A program made the position numbers and the translations under genes. Positions 11,243 to 23,430 of a stretch of 64,000 bases of DNA are shown piece after piece; position 1 is the stretch's first letter, and every line of letters begins with the position of its first letter. Source of the DNA: Plantago ovata. Lineage: Eukaryota; Streptophyta; Magnoliopsida; Lamiales; Plantaginaceae. The stretch is taken from contig CM051457.1 in NCBI GenBank assembly GCA_028274465.1, forward strand, positions 97,339,982 through 97,403,981. The letters run 5' to 3'. The notes below the pieces were generated by a model that saw nothing but the letters and a program-made list of their open reading frames with translations, ran no database searches and was not told the origin of the DNA.

Positions 11243-14220
11243 GACGACCTCCTTGAAGAAGGTTGGGCCGATTAAACACAACAAGGGACTCTATCAGTTT
11301 CAGTTTCAATTTCAAGAAAATGAAGATCAAGTACAAGCTTTTACTATTTACCAGAAGGCACTGGCTAGTGATGAAGGGTCTGATCATGTCAATAGCTATC
11401 TATGGCATTATAGACTAGGACACCCATCATCCATTAGATTAGAACTATTATCTAAGTTGATACCAGACATTAAGTGCTGTAAACACTAAATGCACACAGA
11501 TACTTTCTAACAATTGTTGATGACTTTACAAGAGTCACATGGGTTCAGTTAATGAAACAAAAGTCTGAAACTCAAGTGGCATTGCAGAACTTTGTAAGGA
11601 TGGTTCAAAACCAGTTTAATGTCACAATCAAAATAGTGAGGTCAGACAATGGACCAGAGTTTAATATGCCAAAATTTTATGTAGAAAAAGGCATAATGCA
11701 ACAAAAATCTTGTCCCTACACACCACAGCAGAATGCAGTGATAGAAAGGAAGCACCAACACATATTGAATGTTGCTAGGTCCATGTTGTTTCAAGCACAT
11801 TTGCCACACAGATTTTCGGGTGATGCAGTGCTCACTGCAGTGTATTTGATTAATAGAATACCAACACCTAAGTTGAACAACAAATCACCATATGAAGCTC
11901 TATACAAAAAGGTACCACCATATAAGCACATGAAAGTGTTTGGTTGTCTATGTTATGCCTCAACATTGCCAGTTCAAAGAACTAAATTTGATTCTAGATC
12001 AAAGAGAGCCATTTTTATTGGATATTCAACTAATGTTAAAGGATATAAATGCTATGATCTAAGAACAAAACAAACTTTCTACTCTAGAGATGTCTACATT
12101 GCAGAAAATATTTTCCCGTTCTCGGAAAAAGAAATGAGAGAAAGTCCAGAAGAATCAATTATATACTCACCTGGAGAAATTATTGATGATGCTCCCATAA
12201 CAAGAATCTCTAGAATGAAAGAAAGTAATGACCATGCACAAAACAATCATCAGTCTGAAGAAAATAGAAATCCCACTGAATATGATGATGAACTTCAGTT
12301 GATAGATCAAATAAACTCAGACATAGAAATAGACTATACACAGCCTGAACAAGAAAATGAAGAAAATGATGAAACACTGGTGAATCTACCTAATGAAGAA
12401 CTGGCAATAGGACAAAGATCACCAGCAAATTAGAGACTCAGAGTGCTAGAGAAGAAGAACTTGTTCTATCTGCAGAAGAAGAACCTGAAAGTTCACCTGA
12501 TATACAAGCACCTCCAGTTGAGATCAGAAGATCAACTAGAAAAATTGAGTCCCCAAAGAAGATGACATTGTTTCATCATTATAGCATACCTAGATCAAAT
12601 GTAGTATTCAAAGAAAGCACTCATTATCCACTACATAGATATCTAGGATATGAAAAATTGTCTGAGTCACAAAAAGCATATGCAGTTCAATTATCAATTC
12701 TAAATGAACCCTCCGGCTATGAAGAATCAGTTAAAGAGAAACATTGGAGAGAAGCTATTAAGGAAGAATTGAAAGCCCTAGAAGCTAACAAAACATGGTC
12801 AATAGTTCAATTGCCACAAGGAGCTAAACCAATAGGATGCAAATATGTATTCAAAATAAAGCTCAATTCAGATGCAAAATTGAAAAGTATAAAGCAAGAT
12901 TAGTAGCAAAGGGATATACACAGAAATATGGCCTTGATTACACTGAAACCTTCAGTCCAGTAGCAAAAATGACTACAGTCAGAGTGCTACTAGCTATTGC
13001 AGCTAAAATGAATTGGATTCTTGAATAGTTTGATGTACATAATGCCTTTCTAAATGGAGAGCTAACAGAAGAGATATATATGACATTACCTCCAGGCCTT
13101 TCAATTCAGGGGGAGAATAGTTCTAATACAGCTTGCAAATTACATAAATCATTGTATGGGTTAAAGCAGGCATCTAGAGAATGGAACCATAAACTCTCTT
13201 CTTATCTTCTTCAAATGGGATTCATACAATCCAAAAATGAATACACATTATTCACCAAAAGGGAAGGTTAGCATTTACAATACTTCTAGTATATGTAGAT
13301 GACACAATCATAGGAGGAAATGATTACAATCACATCACACAAATCAAGAATTTATTGCAGAAAGAGTTCAAAATTAGAGAACTTGGAAAGCTGAAGTTCT
13401 TTCTTGGACTGGAAGTAGTAAGAGGAACCAAGGGCATTCATCTCTCACAAAGAAAATATTCTTTAGAAATCATTGAATCAGTAGGATTGCTAGGATGCAA
13501 ACCAGCAGTATATCCAATAGAACAAAATCATGGTTTGAGTGCTTATGAAGAGGGAAAGAACATGGAACAAGAACTGCTAAAAGAACCAATTAGATATAGA
13601 AGACTAATTGGTAAACTCATATATCTCACCATAACCAGACCAGACATAACATATGCAGTGGGAATATTGAGCCAATTCATGGAAAAACCAATGAAAACTC
13701 ACATGGAAAGTCTGTTAAGAATAGTGAGATATCTAAAGAATGATATAGGAAATGGAATTCTCTTCAATACAAATGAAGAACAAGATCTATTAGCATACAG
13801 TGACTCTGATTTTGGAGGATGCAATTTCACTAGAAAGTCTCTCAATGGATACTGTGCATTGTTTGGTGCTGGAGATCAAAGAAACATCAAGTAGTGAGTA
13901 AATCATCTGCAGAAGCAGAGTACAGAGCAATTTCACATACTTGTTGTGAACTCATATGGCTGAACAGATTGTTTCAAGACTTTGGCATCAAAATTGAACT
14001 GCCAATAAGATTGTTATGTGATAATCAGTATGCAATACACTTAACGAAGAATCCAGTTTTTCATGAGAGAACCAAACATATAGAAATTAATTGTCATTTT
14101 ATAAGAGAAAAGGTACAAGGAGGGATTATACATGTGAGATATGTATCCACCAAAAATCAGTTAGCTGATGTATTTACCAAATATTTTTCGAGAGAAAAAT
14201 CTCATGTTGTTCATTACTAG
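11243..14220 (+). pseudogene. Copia-A integrase, reverse transcriptase and RNase H (multiply broken)
   Basis: Continuation of the frame split by NA1. A GAG-pre-integrase segment with the YLWHYRLGHPS motif lies near 11389-11421. At about 11486-11500 a segment of the integrase is missing and the frame shifts. The integrase core (11552-12433) retains the RSDNGPEF motif with its Asp and the later QQNAVIERKH motif with its Glu. RT follows in pieces (12562-12903, 12837-13028, 13080-13271, 13355-13894), with a TAG near 13026 and a frameshift near 12890. The YVDDT active-site motif falls between pieces near 13290-13305. RNase H (13894-14220) carries SSAEAEYRA and LLCDNQ. Confidence 0.88.
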
Positions 14221-14253
14221 GTTAGGTGTTATTAACATCTACACACCCAACTT

Positions 14254-14262
14254 AAGGGGGAG
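14254..14262 (+). other. Copia-A polypurine tract
   Basis: AAGGGGGAG immediately before the 3' LTR, the expected plus-strand primer. Confidence 0.85.
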
Positions 14263-15887
14263 TAAGATCAATCGAACTCAGAAGAAAAGAAAGAAAATTT
14301 GCAGGTATAAAAAGAAGAAGAAACAAAAGAAGTGCGACTTTGGAGAAAACGTGTTACAGAAGGCGTAAACGTTCACGCCCTGAGACGAACTAACGCGGCC
14401 CAAGCAAAGCGACAATGAGAGGGAAAATTTGAATTTTTTCAGACATGAAGAACGCATGAAGTACTGCTGGGGTTTGCCATCGTCACCACCACTTGCAGCT
14501 CAGATTTCATCCTTATCTTGATTGATTAGAGCAAATTGTATTAGTGATGAACGTGTATTTTACACTTTCATTCGAGTCTTTTTCACCAGTTTAGCTATCC
14601 TCTATGTTAATTTAGCTATATTTTAGTGCATTTTATTAGAATAGTGTCACGTTTCCCTTTAGTTTGTATTTTACAGGTTTTGGGTGAAAAACGTGGTTTT
14701 CAAGGCAATTATATTGAAGAGAATGAAGAATTGGTGTTCCGGGGACATTTTTGGAGTATCTAGAAGATTTCGGATAGGATTTGAAGTCTAGGGGTCGAGT
14801 CTGAAGGCTAAAAGGTCAGTAGAAGGCAAAAACCGAGTCCGGAAAGGAAAAGAAATCCAAAAACGCGTCATCTGCTGACTGGAACTCCCGGGCGATTCGC
14901 CCAGGACGTGGGGCGATTCGCCCGGTGTGTGGGGCGACTCGCCCCACACGTGCCGAACCTCTATATATAGTTGCTCAGTTTCTCCGTTTTTTCATACTTT
15001 CTCAGACCTTTTTTCATACCTTTCTCATTAGTTTTAGGGAAGAATTCTCCAGAGCCTGTTCTGGGAATTCTTAGCATATGAGATACTTTTTCTTATCATT
15101 TTGGAGCTTGGAGATCGCGATTCTTCGGAGATTGACAACCTTTGGTAACATTGTATCTCATATTTTTTCTATTTATATTTATTTATCTTTCAACATGTTT
15201 TCCATGATTTCTGTTGATTGCACGACATCTATGAGTAGCTAAATCTATTGTTGGTGATAGTATGTGATTTCTTAGCGAAGGGTTATTAATTATGCTGATG
15301 GCGGTAAAGCGAATCAGACTTTGAGTTATTGCTTTATTTCTTTGATCTATCTAAGCCCTATATCTTCGTAGTGTTGAATAATAACAGAACACATTGGACA
15401 ATTCATGATCAAAGATCTCTATGCAAAACGATCGAGTACTTCATGCATGATTAATAAACTGCTATGCTTTGAATGATCATACTATCATTAACCTCCATTA
15501 TCTTGATAAGAAAAACCTGTGCTAAGTCGTCTGTTGATTTTATAGTTAAAGTTAGATTAGATAAAGCTAGTTATAGTCCTTAGAGATCGACACTCGAGGT
15601 TAATGCTACACTACGGTTTTCGTTGTAGTTGTGAATTGCCTTTGGCTAAATACAAATTTATTTGATTAATTAGAATCTGACAAATTCCGGTTCATCAATT
15701 AGGGTTTTCATTCTTTGTACGATTGCGCGTCGATTAGCATAATCAATTAGGATTATTGTTAAACGTTAGGGCAACAATCGTTTGCGATAAAAGGCAAGAC
15801 GAGTTGCTCTGTTTCTGTAATACGAGCTCCGTCGCTTTTCTCTGAAATACAGAAAACTTCTACTGCAAAACTTAGCTTATTTTACCA
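14263..15887 (+). repeat. Copia-A 3' LTR, split by a solo LTR
   Basis: Two halves (14263-14544 and 15703-15887, with ATTAG duplicated) are co-linear with the 5' LTR. Total length without the insert is 467 bases, matching the 5' copy. Confidence 0.85.
14545..15697 (+). mobile_element. Solo LTR of the gypsy-A/NA family in copia-A 3' LTR
   Basis: 1153 bases from TGATGAACGTG to GGTTCATCA, flanked by a perfect TSD ATTAG (14540-14544 and 15698-15702). No internal sequence remains, so this is the product of LTR-LTR recombination. It has three GGGCGAYTCGCCC units (14884-14955), then CTATATATAG at about 14971. Confidence 0.93.
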
Positions 15888-15911
15888 GACTTGTTGAATC
15901 ATGGTGGTGGG

Positions 15912-17097
15912 TGATGAACTGGTTAGAACTTGTCAGATTCTAGTTAATCAAATAAATTTGTATTGAGCCAAAGGCAATTCACAACTACAACGAAAACCGT
16001 AGTGTAGCAGTAGAATAACCTCGAGTGTCGATCTCTAAGGACTATAACTAGCTTTATCTAATCTAACTTAAGAATATAAAATCAACAGACGACTTAGCAA
16101 AGGTTTTTCTTAACAGATAATGGAGATTGGTGATAGTATGGTCATTCAAAGCATAGCAGGTTAATAATCATGCATAAATTCCCCGGTTTTGCATAGAGAT
16201 ATTTGATCAATGAATTGTCCAGTTGTGTTCCGTAATTATTCAACACTACGAAGATAGAGATTTAGATAGATCAAAGAAATAAAGCAATAACTCAAAGTAT
16301 AATGCGCGATATAGCCATTAGCATAATTATTAACCCTTCCGCTAAGAAATCACATACTATCACCAACGAGAAGTTTAGCTACTCATAGATGTCATGCGAT
16401 CAACAGAAATCATACCACGAATGAATGAAAACATGATGAAAGATATATAAATATAAATAGAAAAACTGTAAGATACAATGTTACCGAAGGTTGTCAATCT
16501 CCGAAGAATCGCGATCTTACAAGCTCCAAAACGCTAAGAAAAAGTATCTCCTAAGCTAAGAACCCCCAGAACAGGCTCTGGAGAATTCCTACCTAAAACT
16601 ACTGAGAAAGGTGAGAGAAAAGGTCTGGAAAAGTATGAAAAACGGAGAAAACTGAGCAACTATATATAGGCATTCGGCAGGTGTGGGGCGAAGGGCCCCA
16701 CACACCGGGCGATTCGCCCCACGTCCCGGGCGACTCGCCCGGGAGACTTTTTCGGCCTTTTACACGTTTTCGACGCGTTTTTGGATATCTTTTCCTTTTC
16801 GGACTCGGTTTTTGCCTTCTAGTGACCTTCTAGCCTTCAGATTCGACCCCTAGACTTCAAATCCTATCCGGAATCTTCTGGATACTCCAATTAGGCCTTC
16901 GGAACACCAATTCCTTGTCTACTTCAATATAATTGCCTGGAAAACCTCGTTTTTCACCCAAAACCTGTAAAATACAAACTAAACGGAAACGTGACACTAT
17001 TCTAATAAAATGCACTATAATATAGCTAAATTAACATAGAGGATAGCTAAAATAGGTGAAAAAGACTCAAATGAAAATGTAAAATACACATTCATCA
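15912..17097 (-). mobile_element. Second solo LTR of the gypsy-A/NA family
   Basis: 1186 bases, opposite in orientation to the preceding solo LTR, flanked by a perfect TSD GTGGG (15907-15911 and 17098-17102). GC near-palindromes lie at 16677-16745 next to CTATATATAG at about 16659. Confidence 0.93.
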
Positions 17098-17340
17098 GTG
17101 GGGCGGTGGTGTCGTGGTGGTGAACGAAGAAGATGAATTGTTTTTTTTAAACGAAAATGATGGGAGGGTAAAATTGGGATTCGAAGGCTTGGGCCGTTGT
17201 TAATATTATTGGGCTTGGAAGGCAAAATAACTTGCTGGGTCAAAAACGTATGGGTCACAAAATACGAAAATATATGGGTCATACCCGGTTTAGGCCCATA
17301 CAAATTGGGCTAATTAATGAAGCCTAAAAGTTTGTAATTT
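17098..17340. other. Spacer, no gene seen
   Basis: The first 30 bases (GGTGGTGTCGTGGTGGTGAACG) resemble 2260-2285 on the other side of copia-A. The rest is rich in GGGCTT and GGCCCA words and leads into the tandem array. Confidence 0.5.
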
Positions 17341-18060
17341 TGGGCCCGTACTGTATGTGTCTGTGTTCATTGGGCTTCGGCTTGAAAGACAAAATTACTT
17401 GCTAGACTGTTATTGGGCTTCTTGTATCAGGTCACAAATACGGGTTGTATCGGTCACAAAATCTGGGCCCGCCCAAATACGGGCAATACAAAATACGGGC
17501 GGTCGTGGTTGTATTTTGCCCAATGTACAAAAAATGATCGACATGGGCCCGTACTGTATGTGTTTGTGTTCATTGGGCTTCGGCTTGGAAGACAAAATTA
17601 CTTGCTAGACTGTTATTGGGCATCTTGTATCGGGTCACAAATGCGGGTTGTATCGGTCACAAAATATGGGCCGGCCCAAAAATACGGGCAATACAAAATA
17701 CGGACGGTCGTGGTTGTATTTTGCCCAATGTACAAAAAATGATCGACATGGCCCCATACTGTATGTGTTTGTGTTCATTGGGGTTCGGCTTGGAAGACAA
17801 AATTACTTGCTAGACTGTTATAGTGTTATTGGGCTTCTTGTATCGGGTCACAAATACGGGTTGTATCGGTCACAATATATGGGTCGTCCCAAAAATACGG
17901 GCAATACAAAATACGGGCGGTCATGGTTGTATTTTGCCCAATGTACAAAAAGTGATCGATATGGGCCCGTAGTGTTTGTGTTTGTGTTCATTGGGCTTGG
18001 GCTTGGTAGACAAAATTACTTGCTAGACAGTTATTGGGCTTTTTGTATCGGGTCATAAAA
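17341..18060. repeat. Tandem repeat array A, unit about 203-213 bp, 3.5 copies
   Basis: Units begin with TGGGCCCGTACTG-like words at 17341, 17544, 17749 and 17962. Each contains the words TTCATTGGGCTTCGGCTTG, GACAAAATTACTTGCTAGAC and GGTTGTATTTTGCCCAATG. The third unit has a small duplication (TAGTGTTA) that lengthens it. The ORFs seen here repeat with the units and are not genes. A short satellite or minisatellite array. Confidence 0.92.
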
Positions 18061-18090
18061 TATACGGACACGTACTCAAAATGATACCTT

Positions 18091-18730
18091 CGGGCTTATA
18101 GCTATTGTTCTCTATGAATACGGGCTGAGTTGAAATCTTGAACCCTAAACCACACTAGAAAACATGGCACCTTCTCTAAGAACGTTACATAAGCTATTCA
18201 CATTCCTACACTTAGTGTTCCTTCCAGGCGCTCCTACCCGGCATTTCAGTTCGGGCTCTTGTATGACGCCCGTCTATTTCGCCTCCGGGCCACATACGAT
18301 CACGGGTTCAGATACGACACCTTCGGGCTTATAGCTAACGTTCTATATGAACACGGGCTGGTTTGACATACCCTAAACCCTAAACCACACTAGAAAACAA
18401 GGCACCTATATAAGAACGTTGCATAAGCTATTCATATTCCTACACTTAGTGTTTCCTACAAATCCTACTCGGCATTTCACTCCGGGCTCTCGTATGAGGC
18501 ACGTCTATTTCGTCTCCGGGCCATATACGAACACGGGTTCAAATGACTCCTTCGGGCTTATATCTATCGTTTTCTATTAACACGAGCCGAGTTTAAATCT
18601 TGAGCCCTAACCACACTACAAAACAGGGCACCTTCTCTAAGAACGTTACATAGCTATTCATATTCCTACAATTAGTGTTTCCTCCAATTCCTACCCGGCA
18701 TTTCAGTTCGGGCTCTTGTATGAACCCTAA
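18091..18730. repeat. Tandem repeat array B, unit about 230 bp, 2.8 copies
   Basis: Units start CGGGCTTATA at 18091, 18324 and 18553 (about 178 bases in the last). Each holds an AACCCTAA telo-box-like word followed by CCACACTA, then CTAAGAACGTTRCATA-like and CGGCATTTCA words. It is unrelated in sequence to array A, which ends 30 bases upstream, although both are dense in CGGGCT words. Confidence 0.9.
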
Positions 18731-19990
18731 AAACTAAAACATGAGCTTCTTAATGAATTACTTCAAGGGAAAAAACAAAAAAAAGGGGATCAATTCTCAA
18801 CCGGGCTTCATTTGATTGTTACGGGCTTATTATGACTAGTTCAAGGCCTCTAAGCAAATTACTTCATTAATTAGATTATTATGGCCTTAGGGTGCAAATA
18901 TACCCTAAACCTGGGCATAAATTGCACATGGAATAAAAATATGCGGGCTCCAATCTTAATCGGGACCAACAAAAATTGCACCCGAGTTTCTTTTGAATGT
19001 TACGGGCCTCTGAACGAATTACTTCATTTATAACCGAGCTCCCCTAAACACTATGCCCGGGCTTATATCGAACCCGATCTTATTATAACTTGTCCACGAC
19101 ATCTAAATGAATTACTTCATTTATCACCACATCGGGGACTAAACATATACCTACACCCGGGCTTAAAAAGCAACCGAGCTTCAATAACAAGAAAGAAAGA
19201 AAAAAAAAAAGAACACAAAAAAGACACAAGGCCTTCATTCAGTATATACGGGCTCCTATCTTACACGGGCTTCATAGAAGTGAGTTAGGCCTCATATTAT
19301 TGTGGATTAATTAATATAAATGGGCTTTACGGCAAAAAGTGTTAGGTCAGGCCCAAACAAATTTGATATGTTGTATTCGGCCCATTATTAATACATGGTT
19401 TATGGGCGTCGTTTGTTTAGATGGAAAGTGGGCACGAAAAAATCAGGTTGTTAGTGTACTTATGAATAGAAGATCGGGACCATACTACAAAACTTCCGTC
19501 ATAATGTTGTCATCAACCACCAAAACTCAATTAACTACTATATTTCCTGCAAGAACAATACAAAATGTATTCAAAGTAGGGGACAAAACAAATAGGCTAC
19601 AGACTAAAAAATTTAGTCCCCCTGCCTATATCTACTACTTGTAAATCATGGGTTTCTTTGCAAAGATTTTCCCTTTTTTATGCTTAATTGTGGTTGCCCC
19701 CTATTTAAATCACCAAAACCGGCTAATATACTATGTAGCTACTCCAGCTACCCTTTTTCCTTGTCCCCTAGTCTGATAATGTAGTGTAATGGGGGGACAG
19801 GTGGTTTAAACTGCTTTATCACGTTTGATGAGAATAAAATATCTCAATTCACCAGACGTTCGCTCGTTTATTCCATTCCCAATTCACCACACTGTATCCC
19901 AAATTTCAAATTTCAAACAAACCCCAAATTGCTCAAAATCTGTAAACCCTAAATGTTCTCAAACCCAAATTTCAAATTTCAAACCCCTAG
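18731..19990. other. Non-coding spacer rich in CGGGCTT words
   Basis: No gene is supported. CGGGCTY recurs roughly every 50-100 bases up to 19290. An ORF at 19339-19644 has no recognisable motif. Near 19880-19990 two copies of CCCAAATTTCAAATTTCAAAC form a direct repeat. Confidence 0.5.
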
Positions 19991-19999
19991 CACCCTTAT

Positions 20000-20066
20000 C
20001 CATGAACAAAATTTTGGTTTGGTTCAAAATTTTGTTCATGGAATAGTGGTTTGTGAACACAAACCA
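20000..20066. repeat. Two adjacent perfect hairpins
   Basis: CCATGAACAAAATTTTG (20000-20016) and its exact complement (20025-20041) form a 17-bp stem with an 8-base loop. TGGTTTGTG (20047-20055) and CACAAACCA (20058-20066) form a second stem with a 2-base loop. A further CCATGAACCAC lies at about 20081. These may be the end of a foldback element or of the Harbinger element to the right. Confidence 0.8.
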
Positions 20067-20425
20067 TTTCTAACTTGTTATCCATGAACCACTTTTAATA
20101 TCTTTTTTCTTTATTTTTCTCATAAATGTATTTCATGACTTTTACTAATTAATAATTTTAAATATATTTAATAACTAATAATTAATAATTTTAAATAAGA
20201 AATAAATTTAATTATTTGAAAATTATTATAATATTAATTATAACTTATCTAGTTAATTTTATTTAAATTGGTATGCATACATTTTAGAAATGTGAAAATT
20301 TTAAGGCAACAAAACATTTAATTAAACAACAAAAGAAACATTACACATGATAAAATGACAAGAAAATGAAAGCAACAACAACACGAAGAACACCAATAAC
20401 AATTTTAAAAGATAGCAACATTTAG
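20067..20425. other. AT-rich noncoding DNA 3' of the Harbinger transposase
   Basis: Very AT-rich, with TTAATAATT-type repeats; no gene. In orientation it is the 3' flank of the - strand transposase gene. No CTGTTTGG-type terminus was found here, so the left end of the Harbinger element is undefined. Confidence 0.5.
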
Positions 20426-20758
20426 TTATATCTCGTTTGCGCCGTATAGTTGCAAAATATTCTCGATCAAGTCTTCGTGGAGACATAAGTTCGTCTGCTT
20501 GTCTTGAACATCTTCTCTATTGGCCAAGTATTCATTGATATTCAAGATACGATCGGTCGAATATTGAAAGTTGACTTCTTGCTCAACATCCAACCTGCTC
20601 CTCCTCCTGTGTGGACGACGTGGTGGTGGAGTTTCATCTTCGTCCTCCAAGTACTCGCTTGCATCATCATAATTAGCATAACTGTTTCGTTCATCCTCCA
20701 CTATCATATTATGCATTCTGATGCAAGCTTTCATGATTTTGTGGAGAACTGCAGTATT
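20426..20758 (-). pseudogene. PIF/Harbinger transposase, C-terminal part
   Basis: Reads IMKACIRMHNMIVEDE and then an acidic and basic tail, the usual end of plant Harbinger (HARBI1-like, DDE_Tnp_4) transposases. It begins abruptly at the CACTA insertion at 20759 and is the missing end of the gene at 52906-53941. Across the ATT target-site duplication the two halves join in frame (…SLAWN then TAVLHK…), so one gene has been split by about 32 kb of later insertions. The natural stop is at 20426. Confidence 0.9.
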
Positions 20759-21065
20759 CATTACAAGAAAAACCGAATATAGCGACGGATTTGATCCGTC
20801 GCTATATGTAAGCGATCCGTCGCTAAATGCCATTAGCGACGGATAGTCCGTCGCTAAATAGGACGTCGCGAAAAGTGGCGTCGCTAATTCAAAAAGCGAC
20901 GGATGAAGTCATCCGTCCCTATATTTTAGCGACGGATAAATGTATACGTCGCTATTTTCATCGTTGACCGGTGGAATAATTTGAAGATCAGACGGCACTG
21001 TTTCGATGTTGGCCCTTCATTATCCGTCTCTACAATATGGCGACAGATGATTTTATCCGTCGCTA
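20759..21065. repeat. CACTA subterminal repeats, left end
   Basis: Multiple TAGCGACGG / CCGTCGCTA units in both orientations, often paired as short inverted repeats, over about 300 bases. Probable binding sites of the TNPA-type protein. Confidence 0.88.
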
Positions 21066-21305
21066 ACTGGTCTGGAATTTTTTTTTGTTTGTTTATTTAT
21101 TTATTGTATTCTAATTTATTTTTTTTGGTAGTTGTGCACCGCAAATACGTAAACATTTTCTTAACTAAACATTATATACAAAAATAAAATTTGTTCTAAG
21201 CATTAATAAAATGAAAGTACTAATTGTCCTAAGCAAATTAAAGGAACATGAAAAAAAAATGTTCGAAATAGAAAAAAATTATTCGAAAAATACAAAAAAG
21301 AGAAC

Positions 21306-22242
21306 TATTGCTGAGCATCTGGGGGGGCATCGGCATCAGGGGGGGCATCGGCATCGGCATCGAACATGAAGAAGTCAGGAGGTGGCGCTCCACCGGGGGG
21401 GCATACTGCTTCATGAGCCACTCGATGGATCTCTTGAATCCATGCCTCATCATGTCCTGCTCTGTCCTCAACCGATGGACAGTCGCCTTCAGCTGCTGTT
21501 GCTCCTGGAGGAACTCGAGAGGCACATCGGCTTGTCCCCTTCGGCGCTTGGAGGAGCTGGAGGAGGAGCCACCCTGGTTCACCGTCTCCGCTATCGCCTG
21601 CGAGAGGTTGCCCATGCCGAAGACACGGCCCTTATCATCGAGCTCCATGATCTCGAGATAGATGTCGTTCTCCTCCTCGGCCATGATATCAAGGTTCTCA
21701 GTCCTGGCCAGGAACTCCGCCTGAAAATTCAAACAAACAATTAAGATTTAATTAGTACGTTATTGATCGAAGAATCAAATATTCAACAAAAATCTCAGGA
21801 ATCGAAAAAATATAAAACATACCGCGATTATTTTGGCCCTATCACCCCTGAAGGTCATCTTGCCATCCTTATCCAGCTCCCCGTGAGCCTCACAGAAGTG
21901 CTCCCACATGGTCTGCTCCCTCCCCTCCGATATCTTCATCAAATATATATATATATAAATTAATAAAGTAATGATTGAATTGAAATAAGACTTAAGAAAG
22001 AAAAAGAAACTATAACAAAGTACGTGACTTACCGAGTCCAGGTGACGCGCCAACTGGGATTTCGAACCCAGCCGATGCTTCACCGAGCCTGTCCCATCCG
22101 GTGGATTATGGGCCCGGTTCTCCTTGTTCTGCTCCGACAGCTTCTGGGCTTGAAGGTTCTCCTCCCAATACTTCTTCCACTGAGGCCACTCCTCCTCCCC
22201 AATCCACCCCAGCTTCTTCCCCGATGCCTTGATCTTGGCGAC
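21306..22242 (-). pseudogene. CACTA TNPA-like gene, 3' exons
   Basis: Continues exon 3 in frame across the GCGAC duplication: KIKASGKKLGWIGEEEWPQW, then SEQNKENRAH and GSKSQLARHLDS, with donor GTAAGT near 22033. A second exon (about 21940-21823) has EGREQTMWEHFCEAHGELD. A third (from about 21722) has AEFLARTENLD, KGRVFGMGNL, a SSSSSKRRRG basic run and a coiled-coil-like segment. Near 21398 a C-homopolymer indel shifts the frame; in the other frame an acidic tail (DADADAPPDADAPPDAQQ) ends at a stop at about 21306. Residues fit the Transposase_24 family. Confidence 0.8.
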
Positions 22243-23417
22243 TGATGAACTGGAATTTATCAAATTCAATTAATCAAATAAATTTGTTTTAGCCAAAGGC
22301 AATTCACAACTATAACGAAAACCGTAGTGTAGCAGTAAAATAACCTCGAGTGTCGATCTCTAAGGACTATAACTAGCTTTATCTAATCTAACTTAAACTA
22401 TAAAATCAACAGACGACTTAGCACAAATTTTTCTTATCAATATAATGGAAGTTAGTGATAGTATGATCATTCAAAGCATAGCAGGTTAATAATCATGCAT
22501 GAAGTACCCGATCGTTTTGCATAGAGATCTAAGATCATGAATTGTCCAATGTGTTCCGTTCAATTCAACACTACGAAGATAGAGGGCTTAGATAGATCAA
22601 CGAAATAAAGTAATAACTCAAAGTCTGATTCGCATTACCGCCATCATGCATAATTAAGAACCCTCGCTAAGAAATCACATACTATCACCGACGATAGATT
22701 TAGCTACTCATAGATGTCATGCAATCAACAGAAATCATAGCAAGATTGAATGAAAACATGTTGAAAGATATAAATATAAATAGAAAAATCGTGAGATACA
22801 ATGTTACCGAAGGTTGTCAATCTCCGAAGAATCGCGATCTCACAAGCTCCAAATTGATAAGAAAAATTGTCTCCTATGTTAAGAATTCCCAGAACAGGCT
22901 CTGGAGAATTCCTACCTAAAACTAATGAGAAAGGTATGAAAAAAAGTCTGAGAAAGTATGAAAAAACGTAGAGAAACAACAACTATATATAGGAGTTCGG
23001 AACGTGTGGGGCGAGTCGCCCCACACACCGCGCGAACCGCCTGGTGTGGGGCGAACCGCCCAGGAGCTCCAGTCGGCGAGGGACGCATTTTTGATGCGTT
23101 TTTGGATTTCTTCTCCTTTTCGGAATCGGATTTTGCCTTCTAGTGACCTTTAAGCCTTCAAACTCGACCCCTAGACTTCAAATCCCATCCGGAATCTTCT
23201 AGACACTCCAAAAATGTCCTGGAACACCGATTCTTCGTTCTCTTCAATATAATTTCCCCGAAAACCACGTTTTTCACCCAAAACCTGTAAAATGCAAACT
23301 AACGGGAAACGTGACATTATTCTAATAAAATCCACTAAATATAGCTAAATTAACATAGAGGATAGCTAAAATAGGTGAAAAAAGACTCGAATGAAGGTGT
23401 AAAATACACGTTCATCA
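22243..23417 (-). repeat. Gypsy-A 3' LTR
   Basis: 1175 bases, nearly identical to 49511-50709 but one GC near-palindrome unit shorter. CTATATATAG near 22982 with GGGGCGAGTCGCCCC units (23005-23065) upstream in its own orientation. Confidence 0.92.
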
Positions 23418-23430
23418 AACTCCCCAAACC
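23418..23430 (-). other. Gypsy-A polypurine tract
   Basis: GGTTTGGGGAGTT on the - strand, directly before the 3' LTR. Confidence 0.85.

Larger units (their letters stand above)
2467..15887 (+). mobile_element. Copia-A: Ty1/copia LTR retrotransposon, broken and with two later insertions
   Basis: The order is 5' LTR, tRNA-Met-type primer site, gag, protease, integrase, reverse transcriptase, RNase H, polypurine tract, 3' LTR, all on the + strand. The protease-before-integrase-before-RT order defines Ty1/copia. The polyprotein is split by gypsy element NA1 (4514-11242) and the 3' LTR by a gypsy solo LTR (14545-15697). Without these inserts and one copy of each TSD the element is about 5.5 kb. 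No target-site duplication is obvious at the outer ends. It is dead: stops and frameshifts occur in gag, integrase and RT. Confidence 0.9.

Noticed and set aside
17067..18058. Several overlapping ORFs with repeated MGLLYRVTN/CLGRQNYLL-like phrases
   Set aside because: They follow the tandem repeat units and have no independent coding signal.
19760..19782. TGTAGTG followed by TAA, resembling a CACTA right end
   Set aside because: Only seven bases match the family TIR and the inner sequence is unrelated.
21308..21744. + strand ORFs of 117-120 residues
   Set aside because: Antisense shadows of the last TNPA-like exon on the - strand.
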